In this document: in pieces, positions 14,815 to 20,273 of the stretch
Layout of the letters: every line of letters begins with the position of its first letter
Numbering within the stretch: the first letter of the stretch is position 1
Virus record (IMG/VR): IMGVR_UViG_3300044642_001083
Span: 1 to 26,113 of that record
DNA: 26,113 nucleotides
Direction: 5' to 3' (one strand)
DNA from: a virus
Notes under the pieces: generated by a model
What the model saw: only the letters and a program-made list of their open reading frames with translations
The model's database searches: none
What the model was told of the DNA's origin: nothing
Made by a program: the position numbers and the translations under genes

Positions 14815-15237
14815 ATGTATTTTGCAGCAGCAATCCAGGCAGTAAACGCCGGGCTTAAGAAGAGCAATGAACTTGGCACTAAGATGAATATTGCCGTGGT
14901 TGATCGTGGTGGGAACCTAGTTGCCTTTGCCCGTGAAGACGGGGCATGGGTCGGAAGTGTGGATATCTCGGTTAAGAAGGCAAAAACTGCAACATTCTTT
15001 GACATGGAGACTCAAGAAATTGGAAAACTATCTCAGCCGGGTGGTAGTCTGTATAATATTGAACATTCTAATGGCGGCCTTATTACTTTTCCTGGCGGGA
15101 TCCCTCTGACTGCGCCCGATGGCACGATTCTTGGTGGGGTTGGTGTTTCTGGGTCGACTGTTGAGGATGATAAAGTTGTTGCTAATGCTGCCGCCGAAGG
15201 GTTTAAAACCGCTTTTGTAGAAACTTCCGCAGAATAG
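14815..15237 (+). CDS. GlcG/HbpS family (DUF336) heme-binding-type protein
   Basis: 140 residues, the normal full length of the GlcG/HbpS/PduO-C family. Family segments in order: [20 protein letters not shown] (24-43), [13 protein letters not shown] (50-62), [20 protein letters not shown] (75-94), [17 protein letters not shown] (104-120) and a final helix VANAAAEGF. HbpS homologues bind heme and take part in redox sensing or heme breakdown; others have no known activity. There is no signal peptide, so it is cytoplasmic. It sits near, but not in an operon with, the bilin reductase. A role in supplying or sensing heme for bilin synthesis is speculation. Confidence 0.85.
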   Translation: MYFAAAIQAVNAGLKKSNELGTKMNIAVVDRGGNLVAFAREDGAWVGSVDISVKKAKTATFFDMETQEIGKLSQPGGSLYNIEHSNGGLITFPGGIPLTAPDGTILGGVGVSGSTVEDDKVVANAAAEGFKTAFVETSAE

Positions 15238-15248
15238 GTTAAAGATTG

Positions 15249-15263
15249 GGGGCTACGTGCCCC
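15249..15263 (+). terminator. Weak hairpin after the GlcG-like gene
   Basis: GGGGC (15249-15253) and GCCCC (15259-15263) enclose a TACGT loop, 11 bases after the stop. The following sequence is T-rich (TCTTCCT) but has no real T-run, so termination is probably partial and may let transcription continue into the tRNAs. Confidence 0.4.
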
Positions 15264-15274
15264 TCTTCCTATAG

Positions 15275-15350
15275 GCCTCTATAGCTCAGTGGCCAGAGCA
15301 CTCGCCTTGTAAGCGAGCGGTCCTCGGTTCAAATCCGAGTGGGGGCTCCA
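15275..15350 (+). tRNA. tRNA-Thr (anticodon TGT)
   Basis: A complete cloverleaf: acceptor GCCTCTA with TGGGGGC, D stem GCTC/GAGC, anticodon stem CTCGC/GCGAG around CTTGTAA, and T arm CTCGG/CCGAG. It is the only tRNA here that encodes its own 3' CCA. Reads ACA. Confidence 0.95.
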
Positions 15351-15422
15351 CGGGATGTAGCGCAGCGGTAGCGCGCCTGCTTTGGGAGCAGGATGTCGCA
15401 GGTTCGATCCCTGCCATCCCGA
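15351..15422 (+). tRNA. tRNA-Pro (anticodon TGG)
   Basis: Cloverleaf with acceptor CGGGATG/CATCCCG, anticodon stem CCTGC/GCAGG around TTTGGGA, and T arm GCAGG/CCTGC. It begins on the base after tRNA-Thr, so the two are processed from one transcript. No CCA is encoded. Reads CCA. Confidence 0.95.
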
Positions 15423-15436
15423 TCGTTTAAGTTTAA

Positions 15437-15457
15437 AGTATCTAGTATCTAGTATCT
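15437..15457 (+). repeat. Triplicated heptamer AGTATCT
   Basis: Three exact tandem copies of AGTATCT, starting 15 bases after tRNA-Pro and ending seven bases before the ATG at 15465. A short slippage-type repeat occupying the leader of the next gene. Confidence 0.7.
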
Positions 15458-15464
15458 CACTAAA

Positions 15465-15959
15465 ATGGCTATCAATTACACTCTGAATATCGGCTCGGTG
15501 AAGAAAAGACTCACTGAAGGCGAATTTTCTAACGTTATTGTCGAGGCATCTTTTGGCGTTTCGGCAAACTCTGATTCTGTGACTACAACTGACTCAGAAG
15601 GAAATGAGATCATTACCACCCCAGCTTTTTCATACTCGTGCGGTGGGACAAAAACCTTCTCTGTAAGTGGTCTTGACGCTGAAAATTTTGTTGAGTTTGA
15701 AAGCGTAACTAAGGACACTATTGTTCAGTGGCTCCTTGCTGAGGAAGGCGTAACTTCCGTTGAAGATTTTAGTTATGTTAAGAGTTCTATTCAAAATATT
15801 GCTCAGAGAATCTATGAGCATACTCTAGAGGTTCCTGAGAGTATTGCAGGTCAAGATCCTGCCGGCGCTTCGGACTATGTATATACTCCTCCTGCCCCCG
15901 CTCCAGAAGTTCCTGCTTCCGAAGAAATTATTAATGCTCCCGCTGAACCAATTGCATGA
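15465..15959 (+). CDS. Small structural-type phage protein
   Basis: 164 residues. The first 80 are strand-rich (INYTLNIGSVKKRL, VIVEASFGVSA, SYSCGGTKTFSVSG), followed by a helical part FVEFESVTKDTIVQWLLAEE and a Pro/Ala/Glu-rich tail ending at PAEPIA. The layout of beta N-terminus, then a V(T)xDTV.xW helix, then a short tail is reminiscent of small virion or tail-associated proteins common in cyanophages and other tailed phages; I cannot name it. It overlaps the glycosyltransferase start by four bases (ATGA). Confidence 0.65.
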   Translation: MAINYTLNIGSVKKRLTEGEFSNVIVEASFGVSANSDSVTTTDSEGNEIITTPAFSYSCGGTKTFSVSGLDAENFVEFESVTKDTIVQWLLAEEGVTSVEDFSYVKSSIQNIAQRIYEHTLEVPESIAGQDPAGASDYVYTPPAPAPEVPASEEIINAPAEPIA

Positions 15960-16633
15960 ATCTAACTTACCAATCATACTTAGGTAAGACAATCGTATTT
16001 TGCCTCCCAGGGTCTCATTATTCTGGGAGGTTTTTAGTAAGTTTTACCGAACTCATACTTACTTGTAAGCAACTTGGAATGAGTACTATCATCTCCCAAG
16101 ACTATAGCTCCATGGTTAATTACGCCAGATGCAAAGTTGCCGGGGCTGATGTCACTAGAGGCAAAAACCAAGCACCTTTTGGCGGAAAAGTTAACTATGA
16201 TTACATGATGTGGATTGATAGTGACATAAGATTTAATACTGAGAATTTTATGTCATTACTCAAGATGGACAAAGATATTGCCTCTGGTTGGTACTCCCAA
16301 CCTGGTGGTATGACGCCTGTTGTTGAGACAATGGACGAGGAGTACTTCAAATCCCATGGGTATTTTGAATTCATCTCTTCAGATGAGATGTCCAAACGCT
16401 CAGACCTCTTTAAAGCTGACTATGTAGGTTTTGGATGGGTGTTGATTAAACGTGGAGTATTTGAATCAATTTCCTATCCGTGGTTCGCACCAAAATTGCT
16501 AAAAATAGGTGAAGATTTAGAAGATATGTGTTCGGAGGACGTGTCCTTTTGCATAGACGCAAGACAAGTTGGACATGAGATATGGGTAGATCCGACCGTA
16601 AGAGTCGGGCATGAAAAACTATTGACCATTTGA
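15956..16633 (+). CDS. GT-A glycosyltransferase (GT2-like)
   Basis: 225 residues. YDYMMWIDSDIRF (81-93) contains the metal- and nucleotide-sugar-binding DxD (Asp88, Asp90) after a hydrophobic strand. The segment SSMVNYARCKVAGADVTRG (51-69) matches the region ahead of the DxD in GT-A enzymes of this type. YVGFGWVLIKRGVFESI and SEDVSFCIDARQVGHEIWVD near the C-terminus correspond to the acceptor-site ED and the conserved core. No membrane segment, so a soluble cytoplasmic enzyme. The acceptor is unknown; virion-protein or host-glycan modification are both possible. Its stop lies inside the promoter for the following tRNAs. Confidence 0.8.
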   Translation: MNLTYQSYLGKTIVFCLPGSHYSGRFLVSFTELILTCKQLGMSTIISQDYSSMVNYARCKVAGADVTRGKNQAPFGGKVNYDYMMWIDSDIRFNTENFMSLLKMDKDIASGWYSQPGGMTPVVETMDEEYFKSHGYFEFISSDEMSKRSDLFKADYVGFGWVLIKRGVFESISYPWFAPKLLKIGEDLEDMCSEDVSFCIDARQVGHEIWVDPTVRVGHEKLLTI

Positions 16634-16650
16634 GGTTTTTCTGATAGAAT
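16622..16650 (+). promoter_or_regulatory. Sigma70-type promoter of the Arg/Asn/Gly tRNA group
   Basis: TTGACC at 16622-16627, a 17-base spacer, and TAGAAT at 16645-16650 with extended -10 TG at 16642. The -35 lies in the last codons of the glycosyltransferase gene. It is the nearest upstream signal for the tRNAs from 16737. Confidence 0.65.
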
Positions 16651-16736
16651 ATTCTCATGAGCAGCAAAGGTCCAAACTTTGCGTAAGTCTCGCCCCTCCT
16701 AAGCCTCTCAATGATGCTCAAATCTGGAGGTCTCTT

Positions 16737-16810
16737 GTCTCAGTAGCTCAGATGGATAGAGCATCTCACTTCTAATGAGTTGGTCGGGGGTTCGAGTCCC
16801 TCCTGAGACG
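16737..16810 (+). tRNA. tRNA-Arg (anticodon TCT)
   Basis: Acceptor GTCTCAG/CTGAGAC, D stem GCTC/GAGC, anticodon loop CTTCTAA, T arm GGGGG/CCCTC. The top pair of the anticodon stem is a T-T mismatch. No CCA is encoded. Reads AGA, a codon frequent in the AT-rich genes of this window. Confidence 0.93.
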
Positions 16811-16836
16811 TTGGAAACCAATAGGTTTTCAAATAT

Positions 16837-16908
16837 TCCACAATAGCTCAGCGGTAGAGTAGGTGACTGTTAATCACTTTGTCCCTGGTTCGAATCCAGG
16901 TTGTGGAG
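16837..16908 (+). tRNA. tRNA-Asn (anticodon GTT)
   Basis: Acceptor TCCACAA/TTGTGGA, D stem GCTC/GAGT, anticodon arm GGTGA/TCACT around CTGTTAA, T arm CCTGG/CCAGG. No CCA is encoded. Confidence 0.94.
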
Positions 16909-16935
16909 TTGGATGGACTTTAGTTCTTCCATACG

Positions 16936-16958
16936 AACCGGGATCATCATATCCGGTT
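16936..16958 (+). repeat. Hairpin between tRNA-Asn and tRNA-Gly
   Basis: GAACCGGGAT and ATCCGGTTC pair over nine bases with one bulged G and a short loop. No T-run follows. It may be a processing site between the two tRNAs. Confidence 0.4.
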
Positions 16959-16964
16959 CATCCT

Positions 16965-17035
16965 GCGGGCATGGTGTAGAGGTAACATCTCAGCCTTCCA
17001 AGCTGCAGTCACCGGTTCGATCCCGGTTGCCCGCT
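16965..17035 (+). tRNA. tRNA-Gly (anticodon TCC)
   Basis: Acceptor GCGGGCA/TGCCCGC, D stem GTGT/ACAT, anticodon stem TCAGC/GCTGC around CTTCCAA, T arm ACCGG/CCGGT. No CCA is encoded. Reads GGA. Confidence 0.94.
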
Positions 17036-17037
17036 TC

Positions 17038-17057
17038 CCCACAGCATTTTGTGGGGT
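17038..17057 (+). terminator. Hairpin after the tRNA group
   Basis: CCCCACA and TGTGGGG form a 7-base stem with a short loop two bases after tRNA-Gly. The following TTCATTTGA is only moderately T-rich, so it may be a weak terminator or a processing stem. Confidence 0.5.
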
Positions 17058-17085
17058 TCATTTGACCAATAATTATTAAAAAATA

Positions 17086-17967
17086 ATGAAACTTCAAACA
17101 ATTTTTGCCGCTGGTATTGTTGCTGCTACTGCAGTCTCTCCTGCCATGGCCCAAGTCACCAGTGTCACTCAATTGCGTGATGTTCAACCCACCGAGTGGT
17201 CCTATCAGGCCATTTCTAATCTGGTATCGCGTTATGGTTGCGTTGCTGGTTATCCCAATGGCACCTTCCAACCTGGTCAACCTGCTACTCGTGCTGAACT
17301 CGCAGCTCTGACCAATGCTTGCCTTGATCGCATTGTAGAGTTCCAGACAGTCACTGATGCCCAACTCGCTGCAGCACTTCGTGCTGAGTTTGCTAAAGAA
17401 CTGGGTGCAACTAATGTTCGTGTAGCCCGCCTTGAAAAGGCCGCTGCTCAAAAGGCCCAAGGCGTTGGCAACTACGTTGGCATCGGTGTTCTTCTGAATA
17501 AGCAGGGTGTTGATGGTGGTGGTTATACCGAAAACCGCACTATCTCTGGTGGTACTCTTCAGACCCGTTACGCAGCAAAAACCTTTAAAAACCTGAATGC
17601 AGTATCTGTTCGTCCTTACCTGAATGCTGTTGCTGGTCCTAATAGTGACATTGGTACTGCTGGTGGCGCTCTGATCTCCTATGACTGGAGTATTGCCAAA
17701 GCCAAATCTGGTGTAAGTAGCGCTAACATCTATACCGGCGTTGGTTACCAAGTCCCCTTCACCAATGATACCCAGGCCAACTATCAGTCCGCTATCGGCG
17801 AGAAAGGTCAAGTAGTCCTGGCACTCGGCATTGAAGGTCGTCTCACCAACTCCTTGGTTGGTTTCGCCGATCTGAAATTCCCCACCACTAACGCCGGTAA
17901 CGCCTACGGTGGTAGTAACGCTGCCTACTCGCCTGTCTTCACCACTGGCCTTGGTTTCAAGTTCTGA
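17086..17967 (+). CDS. Cyanobacterial-type SLH-domain outer-membrane porin
   Basis: 293 residues with a clear signal peptide: basic start, hydrophobic core and an AMA|Q cleavage after about residue 22. Residues about 27-83 are an SLH domain (DVQPTEWSYQAISNLV, GCVAGYPNGTFQPGQPATRA), which binds pyruvylated peptidoglycan-linked sugar in cyanobacteria. A short coiled-coil linker follows (about 88-120), then a beta-strand-rich C-terminus ending GLGFKF, with the terminal Phe recognised by the outer-membrane assembly machinery. Cyanobacterial SomA/OprB-type porins are usually over 500 residues, so the barrel part (about 170 residues) is cut down. A phage copy would place a small pore or decoy in the host outer membrane; that role is inferred. 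Codon use is GC-richer than in neighbouring genes, consistent with host origin. Confidence 0.85.
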   Translation: MKLQTIFAAGIVAATAVSPAMAQVTSVTQLRDVQPTEWSYQAISNLVSRYGCVAGYPNGTFQPGQPATRAELAALTNACLDRIVEFQTVTDAQLAAALRAEFAKELGATNVRVARLEKAAAQKAQGVGNYVGIGVLLNKQGVDGGGYTENRTISGGTLQTRYAAKTFKNLNAVSVRPYLNAVAGPNSDIGTAGGALISYDWSIAKAKSGVSSANIYTGVGYQVPFTNDTQANYQSAIGEKGQVVLALGIEGRLTNSLVGFADLKFPTTNAGNAYGGSNAAYSPVFTTGLGFKF

Positions 17968-18185
17968 TGACTGTTACCTCTAACGAGTTCGGCCAACAAA
18001 ACATGTGGGCTAAAGAGCCCGAAATGTACATCGATCCTATCATCCAAGAAAAAATGCAAAAAGAAGCCTACCAAACTCACAACGAACGCGCAGAGATGCT
18101 CAATGGCCGACTGGCTATGCTTGGCATCATCGCGGCCTTTGGCTCCTACGCCCTAACCGGTCAGATTATCCCTGGCATCTGGTGA
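17967..18185 (+). CDS. hli: High-light-inducible protein (Hli)
   Basis: 72 residues, a single-helix chlorophyll/carotenoid-binding protein of the LHC-like family that sits in the thylakoid membrane and protects photosystems. The signature AEMLNGRLAMLGIIAAFGSY (about 42-61) carries the Glu/Arg charge pair and the Asn that bind chlorophyll, followed by LTGQIIPGIW. The N-terminal half is polar. Its ATG shares a base with the porin stop (TGATG), so the two are translationally coupled. It is followed by two tandem terminators. Confidence 0.96.
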   Translation: MTVTSNEFGQQNMWAKEPEMYIDPIIQEKMQKEAYQTHNERAEMLNGRLAMLGIIAAFGSYALTGQIIPGIW

Positions 18186-18210
18186 TGGTTGAGACCATCT
18201 TCACAATTAC

Positions 18211-18237
18211 GAGCATCAGCTTCCTGGTGCTCCTTTT
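18211..18237 (+). terminator. Rho-independent terminator 1 after hli
   Basis: GAGCATCA (18211-18218) pairs with TGGTGCTC (18225-18232) with one T-G wobble and a six-base loop, followed by CTTTTT. It ends the porin-hli transcript. Confidence 0.8.
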
Positions 18238-18260
18238 TCACTCTATCAATCAACTCTCTG

Positions 18261-18286
18261 AGACCTACTGACTTAGGTCTTTTTTT
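18261..18286 (+). terminator. Rho-independent terminator 2 after hli
   Basis: AGACCTA (18261-18267) pairs perfectly with TAGGTCT (18274-18280), followed by six T to 18286. tRNA-Ser begins on the next base, so the T-run forms its immediate leader. Confidence 0.8.
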
Positions 18287-18373
18287 GGAAGGTCAAGCAG
18301 ATTGGCGACTGCAGCGCTCTTGAAAAGCGTCGAGGTGTTAAAGCCCTTGGGAGTTCGACTCTCCCACCTTCCG
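18287..18373 (+). tRNA. tRNA-Ser (anticodon TGA)
   Basis: A class II tRNA of 87 bases: acceptor GGAAGGT/ACCTTCC, anticodon stem GCGCT/AGCGT around CTTGAAA, a long variable arm, T arm GGGAG/CTCCC. No CCA is encoded. Reads UCA. It lies immediately after a terminator, so it depends on read-through or an unseen promoter. Confidence 0.93.
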
Positions 18374-18420
18374 TTGTTTAAAGATACTATTGAGAATAGT
18401 TTGTATTTATATATACCAAA

Positions 18421-18837
18421 ATGGCCATTCCATTTAGGGGCCCAGATGTAAGACTGGCCGTTTTAGAGGAGAAACTTGGCGTCTATGAGGAACTCTCAAA
18501 AGAGATGTTAGCAAAACTCGAGACAGCAGTAGATAAGATTTCCGAAGCTAATCAGAATGTTGCTAAGATCTTGGTTCGTCATGAGGAGCGACTTGATCAG
18601 ACTATTCAATCTGATAATGCTATAATGAAACTACTTGAGGAATTAAAAAAATCTCACGAGAAGGATAATGAGAAGATGGGAGATGAGATTGTAGCAATAA
18701 ATACAAGGATTGATGAGTTATCCAAATTTCGTTGGATTCTCGCCGGGATATTATTAGTTGTTGGTATTGTAGCTGGTCAGGTAAACGTCTTAGAGTCTAT
18801 GTTCCCTCAACCTCCATCAGTTCATTCCTCACAATGA
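18421..18837 (+). CDS. Coiled-coil protein with C-terminal membrane anchor
   Basis: 138 residues. From about residue 8 to 105 it is a continuous heptad-patterned helix (LAVLEEKLGVYEELSKEML, AVDKISEANQNVAKILVRHE), then a single hydrophobic segment ILAGILLVVGIVAG (about 108-121) and a short polar tail. The layout resembles phage XhlA/holin-accessory or small membrane-tethered coiled-coil proteins that occur in many cyanophages; the lysis role is unproven. It overlaps the next gene start in an ATGA junction. Confidence 0.7.
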   Translation: MAIPFRGPDVRLAVLEEKLGVYEELSKEMLAKLETAVDKISEANQNVAKILVRHEERLDQTIQSDNAIMKLLEELKKSHEKDNEKMGDEIVAINTRIDELSKFRWILAGILLVVGIVAGQVNVLESMFPQPPSVHSSQ

Positions 18838-18995
18838 GAGGACAACGCGTAGGGTTTATATATAACAAAGCCTGGAAAAGTGGTATAATACAGTGCGTAT
18901 CTGTTGAATTTCCAGGTTATTATGCCGTATTTCTTGTCAAAGACTCCACTGGCGCAGTTATCCCCGTGGATTCACGAGACATTTCATACCTATAG
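18834..18995 (+). CDS. Small beta-rich hypothetical protein
   Basis: 53 residues from the ATG at 18834 (MRGQRVGFIYNKAWKSGIIQ), ending VIPVDSRDISYL. Short alternating strands and Gly turns suggest a small SH3-like barrel. The start is chosen for its four-base overlap with the upstream stop; a longer in-frame extension upstream is a shadow of the coiled-coil gene. An extended -10 word TGGTATAAT occurs inside it at 18881-18889 and may be fortuitous. Confidence 0.6.
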   Translation: MRGQRVGFIYNKAWKSGIIQCVSVEFPGYYAVFLVKDSTGAVIPVDSRDISYL

Positions 18996-19026
18996 AATTG
19001 AAATCATAGGAGTTTTAAGTTTTCTA

Positions 19027-19055
19027 TTGATATTTGTTCCTATCTATGGTATAAT
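19027..19055 (+). promoter_or_regulatory. Sigma70-type promoter of the Ile/Met/Leu tRNA group
   Basis: TTGATA at 19027-19032, a 17-base spacer and TATAAT at 19050-19055 with extended -10 TG at 19047. It ends 32 bases before tRNA-Ile and is the best promoter in the window. Confidence 0.8.
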
Positions 19056-19087
19056 GGTCATACACCAGAAACCTGGTAAATGAGTTC

Positions 19088-19159
19088 GGGACTGTCGCCT
19101 ATTGGTTAAGGCCCACTGCTTATAACGGTGTGAAGAGGGTTCAATTCCCTCCAGTCCTA
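19088..19159 (+). tRNA. tRNA-Ile (anticodon TAT)
   Basis: Acceptor GGGACTG/CAGTCCT with a G-U first pair, D stem GCCT/AGGC, anticodon stem CACTG/CGGTG around CTTATAA, T arm GAGGG/CCCTC, variable loop of four. The UAU anticodon reads AUA directly; bacteria normally use a lysidine-modified CAU tRNA instead. No CCA is encoded. Confidence 0.88.
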
Positions 19160-19162
19160 TCT

Positions 19163-19235
19163 GCTCCTTTAGCAATCTGGCGAATGCAATCGACTCATAA
19201 TCGATCGGAGGTGAGTTCGATCCTCACAAGGAGCA
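19163..19235 (+). tRNA. tRNA-Met or tRNA-Ile2 (anticodon CAT)
   Basis: Acceptor GCTCCTT/AAGGAGC, anticodon stem ATCGA/TCGAT around CTCATAA, T arm GTGAG/CTCAC. The paired first base of the acceptor makes it not an initiator. Elongator Met is the default; because the neighbouring tRNA already reads AUA, a lysidine-type Ile is less needed but cannot be excluded. Confidence 0.85.
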
Positions 19236-19238
19236 CCT

Positions 19239-19321
19239 GCACGAGTGGCGGAATTGGTAGACGCCCGGGTTTTAGGTACCCGTATCCTTGCGATGTGGAG
19301 GTTCAAGTCCTCTCTCGTGCA
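19239..19321 (+). tRNA. tRNA-Leu (anticodon TAG)
   Basis: A class II tRNA of 83 bases: acceptor GCACGAG/CTCGTGC, anticodon stem CGGGT/ACCCG around TTTAGGT, long variable arm, T arm with TTCAAGT loop. No CCA is encoded. Reads CUA. Confidence 0.93.
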
Positions 19322-19355
19322 TTTTTAGGTTAAAGGTTGTTATTGCAAGGGGTTT

Positions 19356-19664
19356 ATGCTCTCTACACAAACAAGATTAAGGCTCGAAGCGATTGCTGAA
19401 AAAATTGCTTTTCATCAAGAAGTTTCTTTTGAAGAGATGCAATGGGCGCAAAAATGGGCCGAGAATAATCGCTCAGCCGCTTCAATTCTTAACAAAGCCC
19501 GCAGAATTGCAGTCAATGGTATACCAGAAAAAGACTCACTCGATGAGTTTATGAATGATCTCGATCTTGGTGATCCTGATCCTTCCAATCACCTCATCGG
19601 ACCACAAGACCCAGATACCTTAGCCAGATGGTTTAAAGCTCCGCCATGGCTGAAAAACGATTAA
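19356..19664 (+). CDS. Conserved cyanophage hypothetical protein
   Basis: 102 residues. The N-terminal half is helical and charged (TRLRLEAIAEKIA, EMQWAQKWAENNRSAASIL), and the C-terminal half has the acidic segment LDEFMNDLDLGDPDPSNHLI followed by GPQDPDTLARWF. I recognise the DLGDPDPSNHL.GPQDPDTL pattern from memory as a conserved small cyanomyovirus protein of unknown function. The ATG at 19356 has AAGGGG about ten bases upstream. Confidence 0.75.
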   Translation: MLSTQTRLRLEAIAEKIAFHQEVSFEEMQWAQKWAENNRSAASILNKARRIAVNGIPEKDSLDEFMNDLDLGDPDPSNHLIGPQDPDTLARWFKAPPWLKND

Positions 19665-19789
19665 TCACAGAAGAGGAGTTTAAGAGGCTATCAGAGATGG
19701 CTAATAGTCTCAAACTCCGAGAACTATTCGAAGAACCATCCACCTACGAAGACGAGTTAGAGGACGAACGCTATGGGTTTATTATCTAA
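19646..19789 (+). CDS. Small acidic hypothetical protein, 47 residues
   Basis: MAEKRLITEEEFKRLSEMAN opens a helical, Glu-rich peptide ending DERYGFII. It overlaps the upstream gene by 19 bases and the next gene by 17 bases, typical of compressed phage operons. No family is recognised. Confidence 0.6.
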   Translation: MAEKRLITEEEFKRLSEMANSLKLRELFEEPSTYEDELEDERYGFII

Positions 19790-19922
19790 GCAAGACTATG
19801 ACCGCGTTATAGAAGCCCTTGAGTATTACCTGGAGTCACATCAAGAGGCTCCAGATTTTGACTCTTTAGGGTATAATAATTTAGTTAATTGGTTAAAAAT
19901 TTGCGTCTCAAAGGGCGATTAA
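19773..19922 (+). CDS. Small hypothetical protein whose stop lies in a tRNA
   Basis: 49 residues: MGLLSKQDYDRVIEALEYYL and then a short helical C-terminus NNLVNWLKICVSKGD. Its last three sense codons and its stop overlap the first ten bases of tRNA-Val (19913 on); the TAA is formed by the tRNA's own position 8-9 region. No family is recognised. Translation and tRNA processing from the same transcript would be mutually exclusive. Confidence 0.6.
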   Translation: MGLLSKQDYDRVIEALEYYLESHQEAPDFDSLGYNNLVNWLKICVSKGD

Positions 19923-19984
19923 CTCAGCGGTAGAGTGCCTCCTTTACACGGAGATGGTCACTGGTTCGAATCCAGTATCGCCCA
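19913..19984 (+). tRNA. tRNA-Val (anticodon TAC)
   Basis: Acceptor GGGCGAT/ATCGCCC, D stem ACTC/GAGT, anticodon stem CCTCC/GGAGA around TTTACAC, T arm ACTGG/CCAGT. No CCA is encoded. Reads GUA. Overlaps the 3' end of the preceding small gene. Confidence 0.94.
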
Positions 19985-20013
19985 TGTCAGAAGATCCTGA
20001 CAAATGCTTTTTT
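19985..20013 (+). terminator. Terminator-like hairpin after tRNA-Val
   Basis: TGTCAG and CTGACA pair as a 6-base stem immediately after the tRNA, followed by AATGC and a run of six T. Confidence 0.55.
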
Positions 20014-20028
20014 GTTTAAAGTAACCGT

Positions 20029-20214
20029 ATGGAAGATATTACTTTTTCAGACAGTATAAAAATTAAACCCGGCGGGAGCATTAGTTTTACCGGTGATGCT
20101 AAAGCTACCCTCATTATTGACGATGAGGTAATCACTCTATCGGCCTCCACGTCACTAGAGACCTATTGCGAAAAACATCCAGGGGCGCCTGAATGCAAAA
20201 TTTACGATGTGTAA
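20029..20214 (+). CDS. CP12-like C-terminal tail peptide
   Basis: 61 residues. The last 20, SLETYCEKHPGAPECKIYDV, match the C-terminal GAPDH-binding tail of CP12: Tyr-Cys, eight residues, then Cys, with Pro, Glu before the second Cys, and Tyr-Asp near the end (Cys47, Cys56). In CP12 this disulfide loop locks GAPDH and PRK in an inactive complex and stops the Calvin cycle. Normal CP12 has an N-terminal helical PRK-binding half; here residues 1-40 instead look strand-rich (ITFSDSIKIKPGGSISFTG). So it is at best a hybrid, and only GAPDH binding is predicted. It is the last gene before a strong terminator. The match is by eye and rests on one short segment. Confidence 0.6.
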   Translation: MEDITFSDSIKIKPGGSISFTGDAKATLIIDDEVITLSASTSLETYCEKHPGAPECKIYDV

Positions 20215-20221
20215 ACTTCTC

Positions 20222-20251
20222 TTGACATGACCCTCATCCCTGGAGTATGAT
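20222..20251 (+). promoter_or_regulatory. Sigma70-type promoter overlapping a terminator
   Basis: TTGACA at 20222-20227 (perfect -35), an 18-base spacer, and TATGAT at 20246-20251. The -10 forms the loop of the terminator at 20236-20270. Transcription would start near 20258, in the 3' arm of that hairpin, about 15 bases before the ATG at 20274. Confidence 0.6.
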
Positions 20252-20270
20252 TGCTCTAGGGATTTTTTTT
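20236..20270 (+). terminator. Rho-independent terminator after the CP12-like gene
   Basis: ATCCCTGGAG (20236-20245) pairs with CTCTAGGGAT (20254-20263) over ten bases with one G-T wobble, eight-base loop, and a run of T to 20270. Confidence 0.85.
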
Positions 20271-20273
20271 GTC

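Noticed and set aside
16657-16686. A nine-codon open frame before tRNA-Arg
   Set aside because: Too short to support as a gene; more likely part of the tRNA leader.
18881-18889. TGGTATAAT inside the 53-residue gene as a promoter
   Set aside because: It lies in coding sequence, has no -35, and a much better promoter for the tRNAs sits at 19027-19055.
20247-20273. An upstream in-frame ATG as the start of the conserved phage protein
   Set aside because: It lies in a strong terminator hairpin and promoter; MNIFFLDHDP at 20274 matches the family's normal start.
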